This document shows positions 53,556 through 63,657 of a DNA stretch of 64,000 bases, piece by piece (positions within the stretch are counted from its first letter, which is position 1; each line of letters opens with the position of its first letter). The stretch lies in NCBI GenBank assembly GCA_044235645.1, contig JBIIHQ010000006.1:62001-126000 (forward strand), given 5' to 3'. This DNA is from OMIW01 sp044235645 (GTDB lineage Bacteria > Bdellovibrionota_C > UBA2361 > OMIW01). The translations under genes and the position numbers were made by a program. The notes below the pieces were generated by a model that worked only from the letters and a program-made list of their open reading frames with translations, did not search any database and was not told the DNA's origin.

Positions 53556-53890
53556 TGATTGAGAGAATTATCGTCGGGTCGTTCCCGGGGACGAGGCGAG
53601 GTTTTACCCTTGTTAGATGCGAAATCGATAAAAATTATGCAATAACTCGAAGAACTGGGCACTGCCCTTTCTCAGAGATAGTGAGGGTGGTAATCAATGC
53701 TCCCCACACGTATCATGTGGGTTAAGAATCCTGATAAAGGGTTTGGAACCTCACGGAGTAGTGAAAAATGATTTCCCGTTGCCCACTTTGATAGTTTGAC
53801 CGCAACTTCCTCAAAACTCTCACAATCCTTCCGACGAAACCATTTTTTACCATCCTGCTAAACTATTTTGTTCAAAAGGTTACGGACGAC
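53556..53890. other. Intergenic region between divergent kinase and fumarase genes, 335 bp
   Basis: Holds the second copy of the 39-nt repeat (53761-53799) and probable promoters for both genes that cannot be pinned down. No gene or RNA was seen. Confidence 0.5.
53761..53799 (+). repeat. Dispersed 39-nt repeat, copy B
   Basis: Starts GTGAAAAATGATT and ends CACTTTGATAGTTTGA. The partner is at 2437-2475. It lies about 90 bp upstream of the fumarase start codon. Confidence 0.55.
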
Positions 53891-55540
53891 ATGGGGACCT
53901 TTCAGTACCAACCACTATTCGAATTTGGCGATGACACAACCAGCTATCGCAAACTTTCAACCAGCGGTATATCCTCTGAGGTCGTCGGAGGGCGCGAACT
54001 ATTAATTATTGAACCGGAAGCGCTGCAGTTGCTTGCGGATACGGCGTTCGACGATGTGTCGCATCTGCTACGAACCACTCACCTTCAGAAGCTCGCGGCA
54101 ATTCTCGACGACCCCGAGAGCTCGCCGAATGACAAATTTGTGGCAACCGAACTCCTTCGGAACGCAACGATCGCTGCGGCACGTGAGTTTCCTTCATGCC
54201 AAGACACCGGAACTGCTCTTATTTTGGGGAAAAAGGGCGAGAATACATTCACCGGCGTCGATGATGCTGAGTGGCTCTCACGAGGAGTGTACGACTGCTA
54301 TCAGCGGCGTAATCTTCGGTACTCGCAGCTTGCGCCACTCTCGCTGTTTGAGGAGAAAAATACGGGAGATAATCTTCCCGCACAAATCGATCTGTACGCG
54401 ACCACGGGGGGTGAGTATTCGTTTCTTTTTATCGCGAAAGGGGGGGGGAGTGCGAATAAGAGCTATCTCTTTCAGAAAAATAAATCGCTACTGAATCCCA
54501 CCTCATTTGAGGCGTTCGTCCGTGAGGCTATCACGGGTCTGGGAACCGCCGCGTGTCCGCCCTATCATCTTGCCATTGTAATCGGGGGGACTTCCGCCGA
54601 GATGACTCTGAAAACGGTCAAACTCGCGAGCTGCGGATATCTCGATCACCTTCCCTCTACCGGTAACGCACGAGGTCGTGCATTCCGAGATCGCGAAATG
54701 GAGATCCAGTGCGAGCAGTGGGCACGGGAATCAGGTATCGGAGCGCAGTTCGGAGGAAAGTATTTCGTTCACGATGTTCGCGTCATTCGGCTACCTCGGC
54801 ACGGAGCTTCATGCCCGGTGGGAATTGGGGTCAGCTGCTCGGCCGACCGACAGATCAAAGGCAAAATTACCAAAGACGGCATCTTTCTCGAACAGCTTGA
54901 GGAACACCCTGAGCGGTTTCTTCCCGCCCACCCCGAGCAGTATGGGGGAGAGGCGATTTCCGTTGATCTCAATCGCCCAATGGCTGAGCTTCTCGCGACC
55001 CTCTCAAAGCTACCAGTCTCGACCCGCATCATGCTGAACGGACCTCTCACCGTTGCACGCGATATTGTGCACGCCAAACTCGCGGAACGGCTCAAAGAAG
55101 GGCAGCCCCTTCCGGACTATTTCCGCAAGTTTCCCATCTATTATGCGGGGCCTGCAAAAACCCCCGCCGGGTACGCATCAGGCAGCTTCGGCCCAACCAC
55201 CTCTGAGCGGATGGACCCGTACGTCGGCCTATTCCAGGAACACGGAGGCTCGCTCGTGATGCTCGGCAAAGGCAATCGCTCCCAAGCTGTGACCGAGAGC
55301 TGCGCGCAGTGGGGTGGCTTTTATCTCGGCTCTATCGGTGGCCCCGCCGCGAGGCTCGGACACGACTGCATCAAGAAGGTAGAACCGATCGACTTCCAAG
55401 AGCTCGGCATGGAAGCCGTCTGGCGGATCGAGGTCGAGAACTTCCCAGCATTTATAATCGTGGATGACAAAGGGAATGACTTCTTCAGGCCACAGCGATC
55501 ACTGGTAGGGGCTATCGGGAGTAAGAAACGAAGCGATTAA
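53891..55540 (+). CDS. fumA: Fumarate hydratase class I
   Basis: 549 residues, one-piece class I enzyme with a [4Fe-4S] cluster, converting fumarate and malate. Cluster cysteines stand in 'FPSCQDTGTAL', 'GTAACPPYHLAIVIGG' and 'ASCPVGIGVSCSADRQIKG'. The C-terminal beta domain has 'GYASGSFGPTTSERMDPY' and 'MLGKGNRSQAVTESC'. ATG 53891 has GGA 6 nt upstream. With succinate dehydrogenase at 62.8-64 kb it supports a working TCA segment. The symbol denotes the class rather than a specific paralogue. Confidence 0.95.
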   Translation: MGTFQYQPLFEFGDDTTSYRKLSTSGISSEVVGGRELLIIEPEALQLLADTAFDDVSHLLRTTHLQKLAAILDDPESSPNDKFVATELLRNATIAAAREFPSCQDTGTALILGKKGENTFTGVDDAEWLSRGVYDCYQRRNLRYSQLAPLSLFEEKNTGDNLPAQIDLYATTGGEYSFLFIAKGGGSANKSYLFQKNKSLLNPTSFEAFVREAITGLGTAACPPYHLAIVIGGTSAEMTLKTVKLASCGYLDHLPSTGNARGRAFRDREMEIQCEQWARESGIGAQFGGKYFVHDVRVIRLPRHGASCPVGIGVSCSADRQIKGKITKDGIFLEQLEEHPERFLPAHPEQYGGEAISVDLNRPMAELLATLSKLPVSTRIMLNGPLTVARDIVHAKLAERLKEGQPLPDYFRKFPIYYAGPAKTPAGYASGSFGPTTSERMDPYVGLFQEHGGSLVMLGKGNRSQAVTESCAQWGGFYLGSIGGPAARLGHDCIKKVEPIDFQELGMEAVWRIEVENFPAFIIVDDKGNDFFRPQRSLVGAIGSKKRSD

Positions 55541-55795
55541 TCACGGGAACAGCTGCGAGTCCATTCTTTCTCGAAATGCTTATGGTTCGCGGACAGTCTT
55601 TCCCTTTTTTCTCAGCAAACCTATAGGATCGGGACAGCACCCTTTCATTAAGAAAAATATCCACCTGACCCATCGAACAGCTGGAGTGACTCACAAACCA
55701 AGCCTACGATTCCTTTCCTTTCTCAGAGTGGGAACCCAGGCAGCGTTGACGGTGGTGATGACTTGGGATACCATTTTTTTAATGTTTTTTCGGCT

Positions 55796-56047
55796 ATGAT
55801 GCGCTTTTGGCGATGCGTTTTCGGTGCCCTTGGGTTTGCCTTCGGACTAGTGTTGCCTACTATCCTTGGGAGCAGTGGCTGGCCGCTGATCGGCTTTGTT
55901 GTCAATCTGGCCCTCTTCCTCATCAGCGCTGGCCTCCTGAGTTGGGCGTGCGGGCGAAAGTCTAGGTTCTACGAACCGCTGAGCTGTTTGGAGGGTTTCT
56001 TTGCCGGTGCCCTTGTCGGGTCGCTCATCCCCCTCATCCTTGGTTGA
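55796..56047 (+). CDS. Small membrane protein, unknown
   Basis: 83 residues from ATG 55796; ATG 55799 and a TTG at 55763 are alternatives. Three hydrophobic segments: 'GALGFAFGLVLPTILG', 'WPLIGFVVNLALFLISAGLLSWA' and 'GFFAGALVGSLIPLIL'. Small-residue-rich helices with few charges suggest a membrane subunit or a stress-type small protein. A TTGACG-N15-GATACC promoter-like pair lies at 55746-55772, weak. No family recognised. Confidence 0.5.
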   Translation: MMRFWRCVFGALGFAFGLVLPTILGSSGWPLIGFVVNLALFLISAGLLSWACGRKSRFYEPLSCLEGFFAGALVGSLIPLILG

Positions 56048-56189
56048 TCCGGTTCTCGAGGGCTCCTCTACACCACGTGAGGAGCCCCTCTCTTATCGAC
56101 TATCGCCTCTTCACTCCCCATACACCCTCATCGGCGCTCATCCGCAACCAGCCTGCGATTGCTCAGGTGACAAACGAGGAATGACATTA

Positions 56190-57854
56190 ATGACTACGCA
56201 CCAAGATCAGGGAAGCGATAAAAAAGCAAACAACATCCGAGCTACTGGAGGAAATTTCCCCCCATCCCCGCCGTCTCACGAAGAGCTCAACGGACCAGAC
56301 GGCGACCACTACGTTGATGTGTACACCGTCAAGGCACTGAGATGGGCGGCCAAAAGGCTCGACTCCCTCCTTCGAACCCTCGAGGACGATAACGAACGGG
56401 TTAATCGGATTACAGAGCTACTCAAATCCGCAACCGAAGCTTTACCATCACCAGAGGACAGGTTGCGAGCCGAAGACCGGCAGTCAGTTACTCCACCAAT
56501 GACATACCCCGACATGCAGGCGCTCTCATTGCCTCATTCGAGACAGATCCACCCTCTTCGTCCCGTACCTGATACCGCATTCAGCTCATGGCTCGAGGTA
56601 ATGGAACAGATTGATCCGCTCGCTCATGCTTTCGAAGCTGCCCTTATCGAAGCTCGGGAGCGCTTTGGTTCCGTTCAAATATCGGTTTCGGTGCCGGATT
56701 ATGGGTTCGTAGACGACAAGCAATCTGTGCGGCTAGCAGCAGTCCCATCATTGCCTGTTCCCCATCACTCCGACCAGTGGCTTGCTGGTTACGACGATCC
56801 TGTCGCAGCGATCTTCGACAGTACCCACCTTACCCCTCATCACCTTTCTGAGAGAGGATTTCGCGCGGTAATAACGGTCCCCGACTATCGCGGAGATCGT
56901 GATCAAAACTTTCTCGACCAGCCAACGGCTCAATTTAGGAATAGATCGAACAGGTGTCGGGGCCACGTTCCCGAAGGTCATCTATTGTTGGCTACCCTCA
57001 CCCACAACGACCGTAAGGGTTGCTTTGAACTCAAATTCGGAAATATGTGCCGCCCCGAGGTGCAGGATGGTTTTCCCGATTGTCGGATTATTGCGGACGG
57101 AAAAATTGACGGAGCGCAGATCGCGCGTATTCTCTCTCAGCACTTCAAATCCGCGGGGGAAGCGAATCTGGTGGCCCACAAGGAGGGGATTTTGCCCGCC
57201 ATCACGATTAGAACGCGAAGCTCCGACGAACCTCTTCCCGGCCCATATCTCATACTCTCCCACTGCCTCAACGCACTTGCGGACGCAGCAGCTGAAGCGG
57301 CCTCTCCTCAGACTACTCGAGGTGGAATATGGCTTTTTCCACGGTCGCAGCAACCCGAGAACTCACCTCCCAAGGTCGAGCGGCCGGAGCTTTGGGAAAT
57401 CAGTCAAGAGGTGCATCGACTTAGCGAGGCTTACCACATCCGAACACTTCTTCCGCGGCTCGAGACACTTACTGATGCCTGCTCTCTTATTCCACTCTAC
57501 GATGCTCCCGTGTTACGTCGGGCGGGGGGGCAGGCATTCGCGCTCGCTGATGCCAGCTCGCCCCCGTCTTACCTCTCCCCTGCAGCACACATCTGGCTCT
57601 ATCGAACTGTTAAGCTTTTGCAGGAGGAGGTTGGTAAGCCGACACGCCCATTCTTTACCTTTAATCATAAACTCCAGAATATCGATCAAGCCCTCCCCTT
57701 CGAACCGACTCGAGAGGGCAAACCGTTTCTCGATTTTTATCGTCTTGTTCAGCAGCTGAGAGAATCAGAAGACTACGGTGATCCCGAAATCCGCCGGAGG
57801 CATGCGCAAGTCGCAATCGACGGGATTAAGGAGGCTTTCAAGCCTCCTTCATAA
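56190..57854 (+). CDS. Conserved-length hypothetical protein, unknown
   Basis: 554 residues from ATG 56190 (GAGGA 9 nt upstream). Residues 10-150 are polar with a helix pair ('VKALRWAAKRLDSLLRTLED'). The middle (residues 190-400) is an alpha/beta-like part with 'GFRAVITVPDYRGDRDQNFL' and 'GHLLLATLTHNDRKGCFELK'. The C-terminal part is helical ('EISQEVHRLSEAYHIRTLL'). It has no signal peptide, TM helix or catalytic motif that I recognise. It converges on the RuvC-like gene with a hairpin at its end. Codon use fits a genuine gene. Confidence 0.55.
   Translation: MTTHQDQGSDKKANNIRATGGNFPPSPPSHEELNGPDGDHYVDVYTVKALRWAAKRLDSLLRTLEDDNERVNRITELLKSATEALPSPEDRLRAEDRQSVTPPMTYPDMQALSLPHSRQIHPLRPVPDTAFSSWLEVMEQIDPLAHAFEAALIEARERFGSVQISVSVPDYGFVDDKQSVRLAAVPSLPVPHHSDQWLAGYDDPVAAIFDSTHLTPHHLSERGFRAVITVPDYRGDRDQNFLDQPTAQFRNRSNRCRGHVPEGHLLLATLTHNDRKGCFELKFGNMCRPEVQDGFPDCRIIADGKIDGAQIARILSQHFKSAGEANLVAHKEGILPAITIRTRSSDEPLPGPYLILSHCLNALADAAAEAASPQTTRGGIWLFPRSQQPENSPPKVERPELWEISQEVHRLSEAYHIRTLLPRLETLTDACSLIPLYDAPVLRRAGGQAFALADASSPPSYLSPAAHIWLYRTVKLLQEEVGKPTRPFFTFNHKLQNIDQALPFEPTREGKPFLDFYRLVQQLRESEDYGDPEIRRRHAQVAIDGIKEAFKPPS
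57828..57849. terminator. Possible two-way terminator hairpin
   Basis: AAGGAGGC / GCCTCCTT with a 6-nt loop, overlapping the last codons of the gene ending at 57854 and just before the end of the RuvC-like gene on the other strand. T-tracts are poor on both sides. Confidence 0.4.
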
Positions 57855-57856
57855 AC

Positions 57857-58480
57857 CTATGACCCAACCCCTACCCCGCGGCGCCTCCCTCCTCGCGGAG
57901 CAAAGAGCTCAGTTATCTTGGCACCTGCCAGCACCGCCGAGCGTATGCGGGTCACCGCGAGGTGACCAACGAGGAGTGCGTCGACGATATCTTGATTTCG
58001 GCCGAGATTTGGCGACGTCGCATCGAAACCGATCGCTGCGAGCTGTTGCCCAAAAAGAGACCGCGCTACCTCGACCGCCGAAGCTTTGACGGTATCGCGT
58101 TTTTTTTGAGCACCCCGCATACCAAGGAGCTCGTGATGGATTGAACGGGGATTTATTCTTCCTGGTACCTGCGCTCCCCGGAGTCGCGACAACACTTCAA
58201 ACATCGCCCGTACCTGCTCCACTTTCGTCGCAGCATTCGGGTCGCGCATCGTCGTGGGCATCTCACAGACGACAACATCATCATCACCGATATCACACCG
58301 CTCGAGGGTCTGGAGCACCTTGCGCTGCAGGTCGGCAAGCCGCTCGGGCAACACGTGATGAGGCGGTAAGGCACGAAGATTTCCTACCCCAAGGATTGCA
58401 CAGTCGATCACTCGAAAGAGCGCCCATCCCGAACAGGTTAGGCTGGGGTCGACAGCAAGAAGGTGGCGAGGATAGGGCAT
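57857..58480 (-). CDS. RuvC-like Holliday-junction nuclease
   Basis: 207 residues from ATG 58480; the frame extends to a GTG at 58540 without support. The RNase-H-like metal residues are placed as in RuvC: Asp in 'LAVDPSLTCSGWALF', Glu in 'VVVCEMPTT' and the final Asp in 'NQDIVDALLVGHLA'. The helical middle is less conserved than chromosomal RuvC, and ruvA/ruvB are not nearby, so it may be a phage- or plasmid-type resolvase. It is divergent from the E1 alpha gene. Substrate inferred. Confidence 0.65.
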   Translation of the reverse strand: MPYPRHLLAVDPSLTCSGWALFRVIDCAILGVGNLRALPPHHVLPERLADLQRKVLQTLERCDIGDDDVVVCEMPTTMRDPNAATKVEQVRAMFEVLSRLRGAQVPGRINPRSIHHELLGMRGAQKKRDTVKASAVEVARSLFGQQLAAIGFDATSPNLGRNQDIVDALLVGHLAVTRIRSAVLAGAKITELFAPRGGRRRGVGVGS

Positions 58481-58761
58481 GTGAGTCAAGGGTGGACAGA
58501 GATGGGGTGCAGCCAAGGAGGAGTGAGCGGAAAACCCCACCCGCGCGCTCGACCACCCCCCTATGATGGCAGAGCTTACCTCCGCTGCCTACACCCCGAA
58601 CACCAAACGCCGTCTATCCGTCGGTGACGTTGACCTGAAGCCCAAGGTTCCGTAGTCTTCTGGGGTCTTTCAGCCCTTTGTGGCAGAGATAGCGGGGGGA
58701 GTTCACATAGGACGACGTAACACCATCACCCCTCGCACAACCTTTACCGGATGATCGCATC

Positions 58762-59709
58762 ATGGACCACGATACCCTTGCTGACCTATACCGACGGATG
58801 TTGCGAATTCGCCGATTTGAAGAAGAGGCGGCCCGATTGTACACCGAGCGAAAGATTGGAGGCTTTCTCCACCTCTACATAGGACAGGAAGCGGTCGCTG
58901 TGGGTGCTGTTTCGGTTCTTGAAGATAAGGACCAAATAATCACCGCCTATCGTTGTCACGGACACTACCTCGCGCGGGGGGGGAGCTCCCGGGAGGGAAT
59001 GGCCGAGCTGTTGGGGAGAGAGACTGGGTGCTCCAAGGGTCGGGGCGGTTCGATGCATTTCTACGATGCCAGCAGGAACTTCTTCGGCGGATGGGGGATC
59101 ATCGGAGCGCAGATCCCAGTAGCCGCGGGAATGGCGTTCGCGAATATCGTCAACGAGACCGGGGGCGTCGTCCTCTGCTTTCTCGGGGATGGCGCAATCA
59201 ACATTGGCCCGTTCCATGAGGGGCTCGCATTGGCATCGCTCTGGAAGCTACCCGTCGTCTACATAATCGAGAACAATTATTTCGCTATGGGCACTCCGCT
59301 CGAGAAAACTGCGGCCACTGACGATCTCTCGATTCGGGCGCTCGGCTATCCGATGGCGCGCGATACCGTCGATGGTCACGACATCTTCAAAGTTCGTAGC
59401 TGCATACTCGATGCCGTCCGGCGGGCTCGCGACAAACGCCAACCTACCCTCATTGAGGCCCGCACCTACCGCTATCGCGGACACTCGATGGCAGATCCCG
59501 CGACGTATCGAAGTAAAGCCGATGTGGACGAGTGGCGCTCCCGTGATCCGATAGCGACCCTCGGATCAAAGATCGATGCACTCGGGCTGCAAGTAACACG
59601 AGAGAAGATTGACGCTGAGATTGAAGCAGAGATACTCGACGCCGTGGCATTTGCTGAAGCATCACCGATGCCTGACCCCGCCACTGTTGGCGATTACGTC
59701 ATGGCGTAG
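58762..59709 (+). CDS. pdhA: Pyruvate/2-oxoacid dehydrogenase E1 component, alpha subunit
   Basis: 315 residues. With the beta subunit it decarboxylates pyruvate (or another 2-oxoacid) with thiamine diphosphate. The TPP motif 'CFLGDGAINIGPFHEGLALA' with 'IIENNYFAMGT' and the start 'LYRRMLRIRRFEEEAARLYTE' are E1 alpha. 'YRYRGHSMADPATYRS' carries the phosphorylation-loop-like region. Acetoin dehydrogenase E1 is the close alternative. No E2 or E3 gene is next to it. Confidence 0.9.
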   Translation: MDHDTLADLYRRMLRIRRFEEEAARLYTERKIGGFLHLYIGQEAVAVGAVSVLEDKDQIITAYRCHGHYLARGGSSREGMAELLGRETGCSKGRGGSMHFYDASRNFFGGWGIIGAQIPVAAGMAFANIVNETGGVVLCFLGDGAINIGPFHEGLALASLWKLPVVYIIENNYFAMGTPLEKTAATDDLSIRALGYPMARDTVDGHDIFKVRSCILDAVRRARDKRQPTLIEARTYRYRGHSMADPATYRSKADVDEWRSRDPIATLGSKIDALGLQVTREKIDAEIEAEILDAVAFAEASPMPDPATVGDYVMA

Positions 59710-59829
59710 TCAGGCGAGGGGCAAGAAACGCTGAAGGCAGCAATACCAAATAAAATACTAGTTTCCTGCGCGTGGCGTTATCAAGAAAACGCGATGGTCT
59801 CCGGGGGACGGTGAGTGGAGCAGAAGACG

Positions 59830-60804
<975 letters not shown>

Positions 60805-60813
60805 GAATTCCGA

Positions 60814-60840
60814 AGTGAGCGAGACTCACTGTCATTTTTA
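60814..60840 (+). terminator. Terminator after the E1 genes
   Basis: AGTGAG / CTCACT with a 5-nt loop, followed by GTCATTTTTA. It lies 10 nt after the pdhB stop. The 6-bp stem is short but well placed. Confidence 0.6.
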
Positions 60841-60990
60841 CCCTCCGCTTTGTGTTTCCAAGGTCAGAGCTGGGGGGTGCATCCCCTTCTGTCTCCTGGC
60901 GAGGAACAGGTTTGTACCGTAAGGATCGGGCGACGTTTCGCCGGCCTTTATCACTCTCTTTGGCATGCATCGAGCTGGCAACCGTCCCAC

Positions 60991-62721
60991 ATGCGAAACT
61001 CCTCGCCCCGATCCCCACGTACAACTATCCAGCTTCGAGCTTGGCAACAGGAGGCTTTCGGCGTTTATCGTGATGCGGTGACCCGTGGCGAGCGATCTAT
61101 CCTCTGGGAAGCGACCCCTGGAGCTGGGAAGACGACCGCTGCTCTCGCTGTGTGCCTCCATCAGCATCGACGACTCCGAACACCCACCATTCTTGTCATC
61201 GTCCCAACCGCTCACCTGAAAATTCAATGGGCTCGCGCTGCCGGGGCAGTCGGGTTAAATCTTGAGATCTCAATTACCAAGGATGGAGCGCCTCGCGATC
61301 GGGAGACTCACGGATACGTCGTCACATATCAGCAGATCGCTCAAGACCCCTCTTTCTTTCGAACAATCGCGCGACAGTCATGCACTGTACTCGACGAGGT
61401 ACACCACGCAGGCGATGGGCTTTCATGGGGAGATGCTATTCTCTTCACCCTCGCTGAAGCGCGATTCGTATTATGCCTCAGTGGTACCCCCTTCCGAAGC
61501 GATAACGCCGCTATTCCCTTCGTTCGGTACGACGAGTCCGGAGTGAGTAGTGCTGATTATGCGTACGGCTACTCCCGTGCTGTTGAAGAGGGAGTATGCC
61601 GACCCACCGCGTTCCTTACGTACGGAGGAGAAGTATCATGGCGAGATGATGGAGGGGAGGTAGTCGCAGCCTTTTCAGATCCTCTCGATCCGGTTGCCTC
61701 TGCTCGACGACTGCGCGCTGCAGTGAGCGCTGAGAGTGGATGGATGACTCCTCTTCTCCGCGATGCTCATCGCCTTCTGCTGGCAACCAGAGAACAGAAC
61801 CCACATGCTGGTGGCCTTGTCGTTACGGCAAATCAATCGCAGGCACGAAAGCTGAGCCGAGCCCTCGCCTCTATCACCGGCGAAAAACCGGTTCTCGTGC
61901 TCTCAGAAGATAGCGATGCCGCTGAGAATCTGAAGCGATATACCGAATCAAGCGAACCGTGGTTAGTTGCGTGCAACATGGTGAGCGAAGGGGTCGATAT
62001 TCCCCGGCTTCAAGTCGGAGTCTACGCAACAACTGTTCGGACTAAGATGTATTTTCGGCAATTTATCGGAAGACTAGTCCGGACCCGTTACCACCCTCAC
62101 CGAAGTGAAAAATCGGTGGCCGCGATTGCCTATTGCTACCTTCCCGCAGATCCCACCCTTAAGCAGCTCGCCTATGATATAGAAAGCGAGATTAAGCACT
62201 GCATCGATCATCGTGACCGGGAGGGGGTACGAGAGGATTTCACGGAGCGACCTGAGCGCTCGGAGCCGATAGCCTCTTTGTGGGAGGTTCTCGAATCAAC
62301 CAATGATGGGCTGCAATCAGTCATCGTCCATGGGGCTGTCGTCAACGGGAGCAAAGTGAGTTCGGGGACGATACTCCCCGTTGAAGGAACCCTGGGGAAC
62401 TCATGCTCTCTGCTCCCAATCCCAACCCACCCCCTTACCTCTTCCCCCGGACAGGGAATCGATGTTCAGATGCTGATATCAGAACAGGTCGCCGAAAGGC
62501 TTACCCAAAAACGCGCCCATACAGAGACAAAAGCCGCTCTAACACGAGAGATTAGGCGACTGGTTGCTCTTTGCCACCGCCGCCTTAATCGCTCACATGC
62601 AACGATCTACGCCCAGCTTAATAGCCACCAGGGGATACAAAGCCAAGCGAACTGTTCTGAAAATGAGCTCCAACAACGAATCGCGTTATTGAACGGAATG
62701 ATCGCGGGCTCCTTCGGTTGA
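60991..62721 (+). CDS. Superfamily 2 DNA/RNA helicase
   Basis: 576 residues from ATG 60991; upstream in-frame starts at 60850 add 47 unlikely residues. Q-like start 'IQLRAWQQEAFGVY', Walker A 'EATPGAGKTTAAL', DEVH motif 'TVLDEVHHAGDG', motif III 'LCLSGTPFRS' and motif VI 'FRQFIGRLVRTR' define an active SF2 helicase of the UvsW/restriction-like branch. No nuclease domain is visible. The C-terminal 150 residues are unassigned and helical. No partner gene is adjacent, and the E1 operon upstream is unrelated. A DNA-repair or defence role is possible. Confidence 0.85.
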   Translation: MRNSSPRSPRTTIQLRAWQQEAFGVYRDAVTRGERSILWEATPGAGKTTAALAVCLHQHRRLRTPTILVIVPTAHLKIQWARAAGAVGLNLEISITKDGAPRDRETHGYVVTYQQIAQDPSFFRTIARQSCTVLDEVHHAGDGLSWGDAILFTLAEARFVLCLSGTPFRSDNAAIPFVRYDESGVSSADYAYGYSRAVEEGVCRPTAFLTYGGEVSWRDDGGEVVAAFSDPLDPVASARRLRAAVSAESGWMTPLLRDAHRLLLATREQNPHAGGLVVTANQSQARKLSRALASITGEKPVLVLSEDSDAAENLKRYTESSEPWLVACNMVSEGVDIPRLQVGVYATTVRTKMYFRQFIGRLVRTRYHPHRSEKSVAAIAYCYLPADPTLKQLAYDIESEIKHCIDHRDREGVREDFTERPERSEPIASLWEVLESTNDGLQSVIVHGAVVNGSKVSSGTILPVEGTLGNSCSLLPIPTHPLTSSPGQGIDVQMLISEQVAERLTQKRAHTETKAALTREIRRLVALCHRRLNRSHATIYAQLNSHQGIQSQANCSENELQQRIALLNGMIAGSFG

Positions 62722-62758
62722 GTGGGTAGTAACTCTCACCTCTCCCCGTTGCCCATAA

Positions 62759-63574
62759 TCAAAGCCCCACAAACTTTTTAAACGCACGCACGGTTGCCTG
62801 ACGACCTACCGAGGCGATTGACTCGTGCAACGGAATGCTCTTTGGGCAGGCTTTGACACAGTTCTGGGCGTTCCCGCAATCCTCAACGCCGCCGTTCCCC
62901 ATGACCGAATCGAGTCGCTCATCGCTCTGGTAGGCACCCGTGGGGTGACTATTGAAGAGACGCACCTGGTTAATCGTTTGCGCTCCGACAAAGTTGTTAT
63001 CGATCGCAAATTGCGGACAAACCTGGAGGCAAACCCCGCACGTCATACACGTTGACATCACATACCGCTCGCGCACCTCGGCAGGATTCTGTCGGGGTCC
63101 TGGCCCTAAATCGTGGCTCCCATCAATCTCGACCCAAGCTTTGACCCGCTTAAGATTCTCAAACATCCGGCTTCTATCAACTGCCAGGTCCCGCACCACC
63201 GGGAATTTGTTCATCGGTTCCAGCGTGATGGGCTGTTCGAGCTGATCGACGAGCGCAGTACACCCCTGCCTCGCCTTCCCATTAACCACCATCGAGCAGG
63301 CCCCACACACACTCTCCAAACATCCTGAATCATAGACGATGGGGCATGCCCGTTTCCCCGTGATATCAACCGGATTTTTTCTAAGCTCCATCAGAAGCGA
63401 GAGGACGTTGTGTCCCGGCTGATAGGGCACCTCGAAATCCTGCCAGTAGGGCAGTGCACTCGGATTGTCCTGTCGCTTTACCCTCACCCGAATCTTTCGG
63501 CCACTGTGGCCGGCAACAGTATGCGAATGTGACGAGTTACTTGGTGCCGATGTGCTTTCTTCTGCATGACTCAT
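62759..63574 (-). CDS. sdhB: Succinate dehydrogenase iron-sulfur subunit
   Basis: 271 residues with an extra His/Ser-rich N-terminal tail of about 25. It carries three clusters: [2Fe-2S] cysteines in 'DSGCLESVCGACSMVVNGKA' plus one 4 residues on, [4Fe-4S] in 'CMTCGVCLQVCPQF' and [3Fe-4S] in 'CGNAQNCVKACPKSIP'. The 2Fe-2S pattern is like the Bacillus/deltaproteobacterial SdhB type that pairs with a di-heme membrane subunit. It follows sdhA after 83 nt. AAGGAG stands 10 nt before the ATG. Confidence 0.95.
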   Translation of the reverse strand: MSHAEESTSAPSNSSHSHTVAGHSGRKIRVRVKRQDNPSALPYWQDFEVPYQPGHNVLSLLMELRKNPVDITGKRACPIVYDSGCLESVCGACSMVVNGKARQGCTALVDQLEQPITLEPMNKFPVVRDLAVDRSRMFENLKRVKAWVEIDGSHDLGPGPRQNPAEVRERYVMSTCMTCGVCLQVCPQFAIDNNFVGAQTINQVRLFNSHPTGAYQSDERLDSVMGNGGVEDCGNAQNCVKACPKSIPLHESIASVGRQATVRAFKKFVGL

Positions 63575-63657
63575 GGTGATGGTGCTCCTTTTATCTCGTG
63601 ATCAGATGAGTTCGCTAACCTGTTCCGCTAACAGCCTAATAGCCGCCACAAGCGAAA

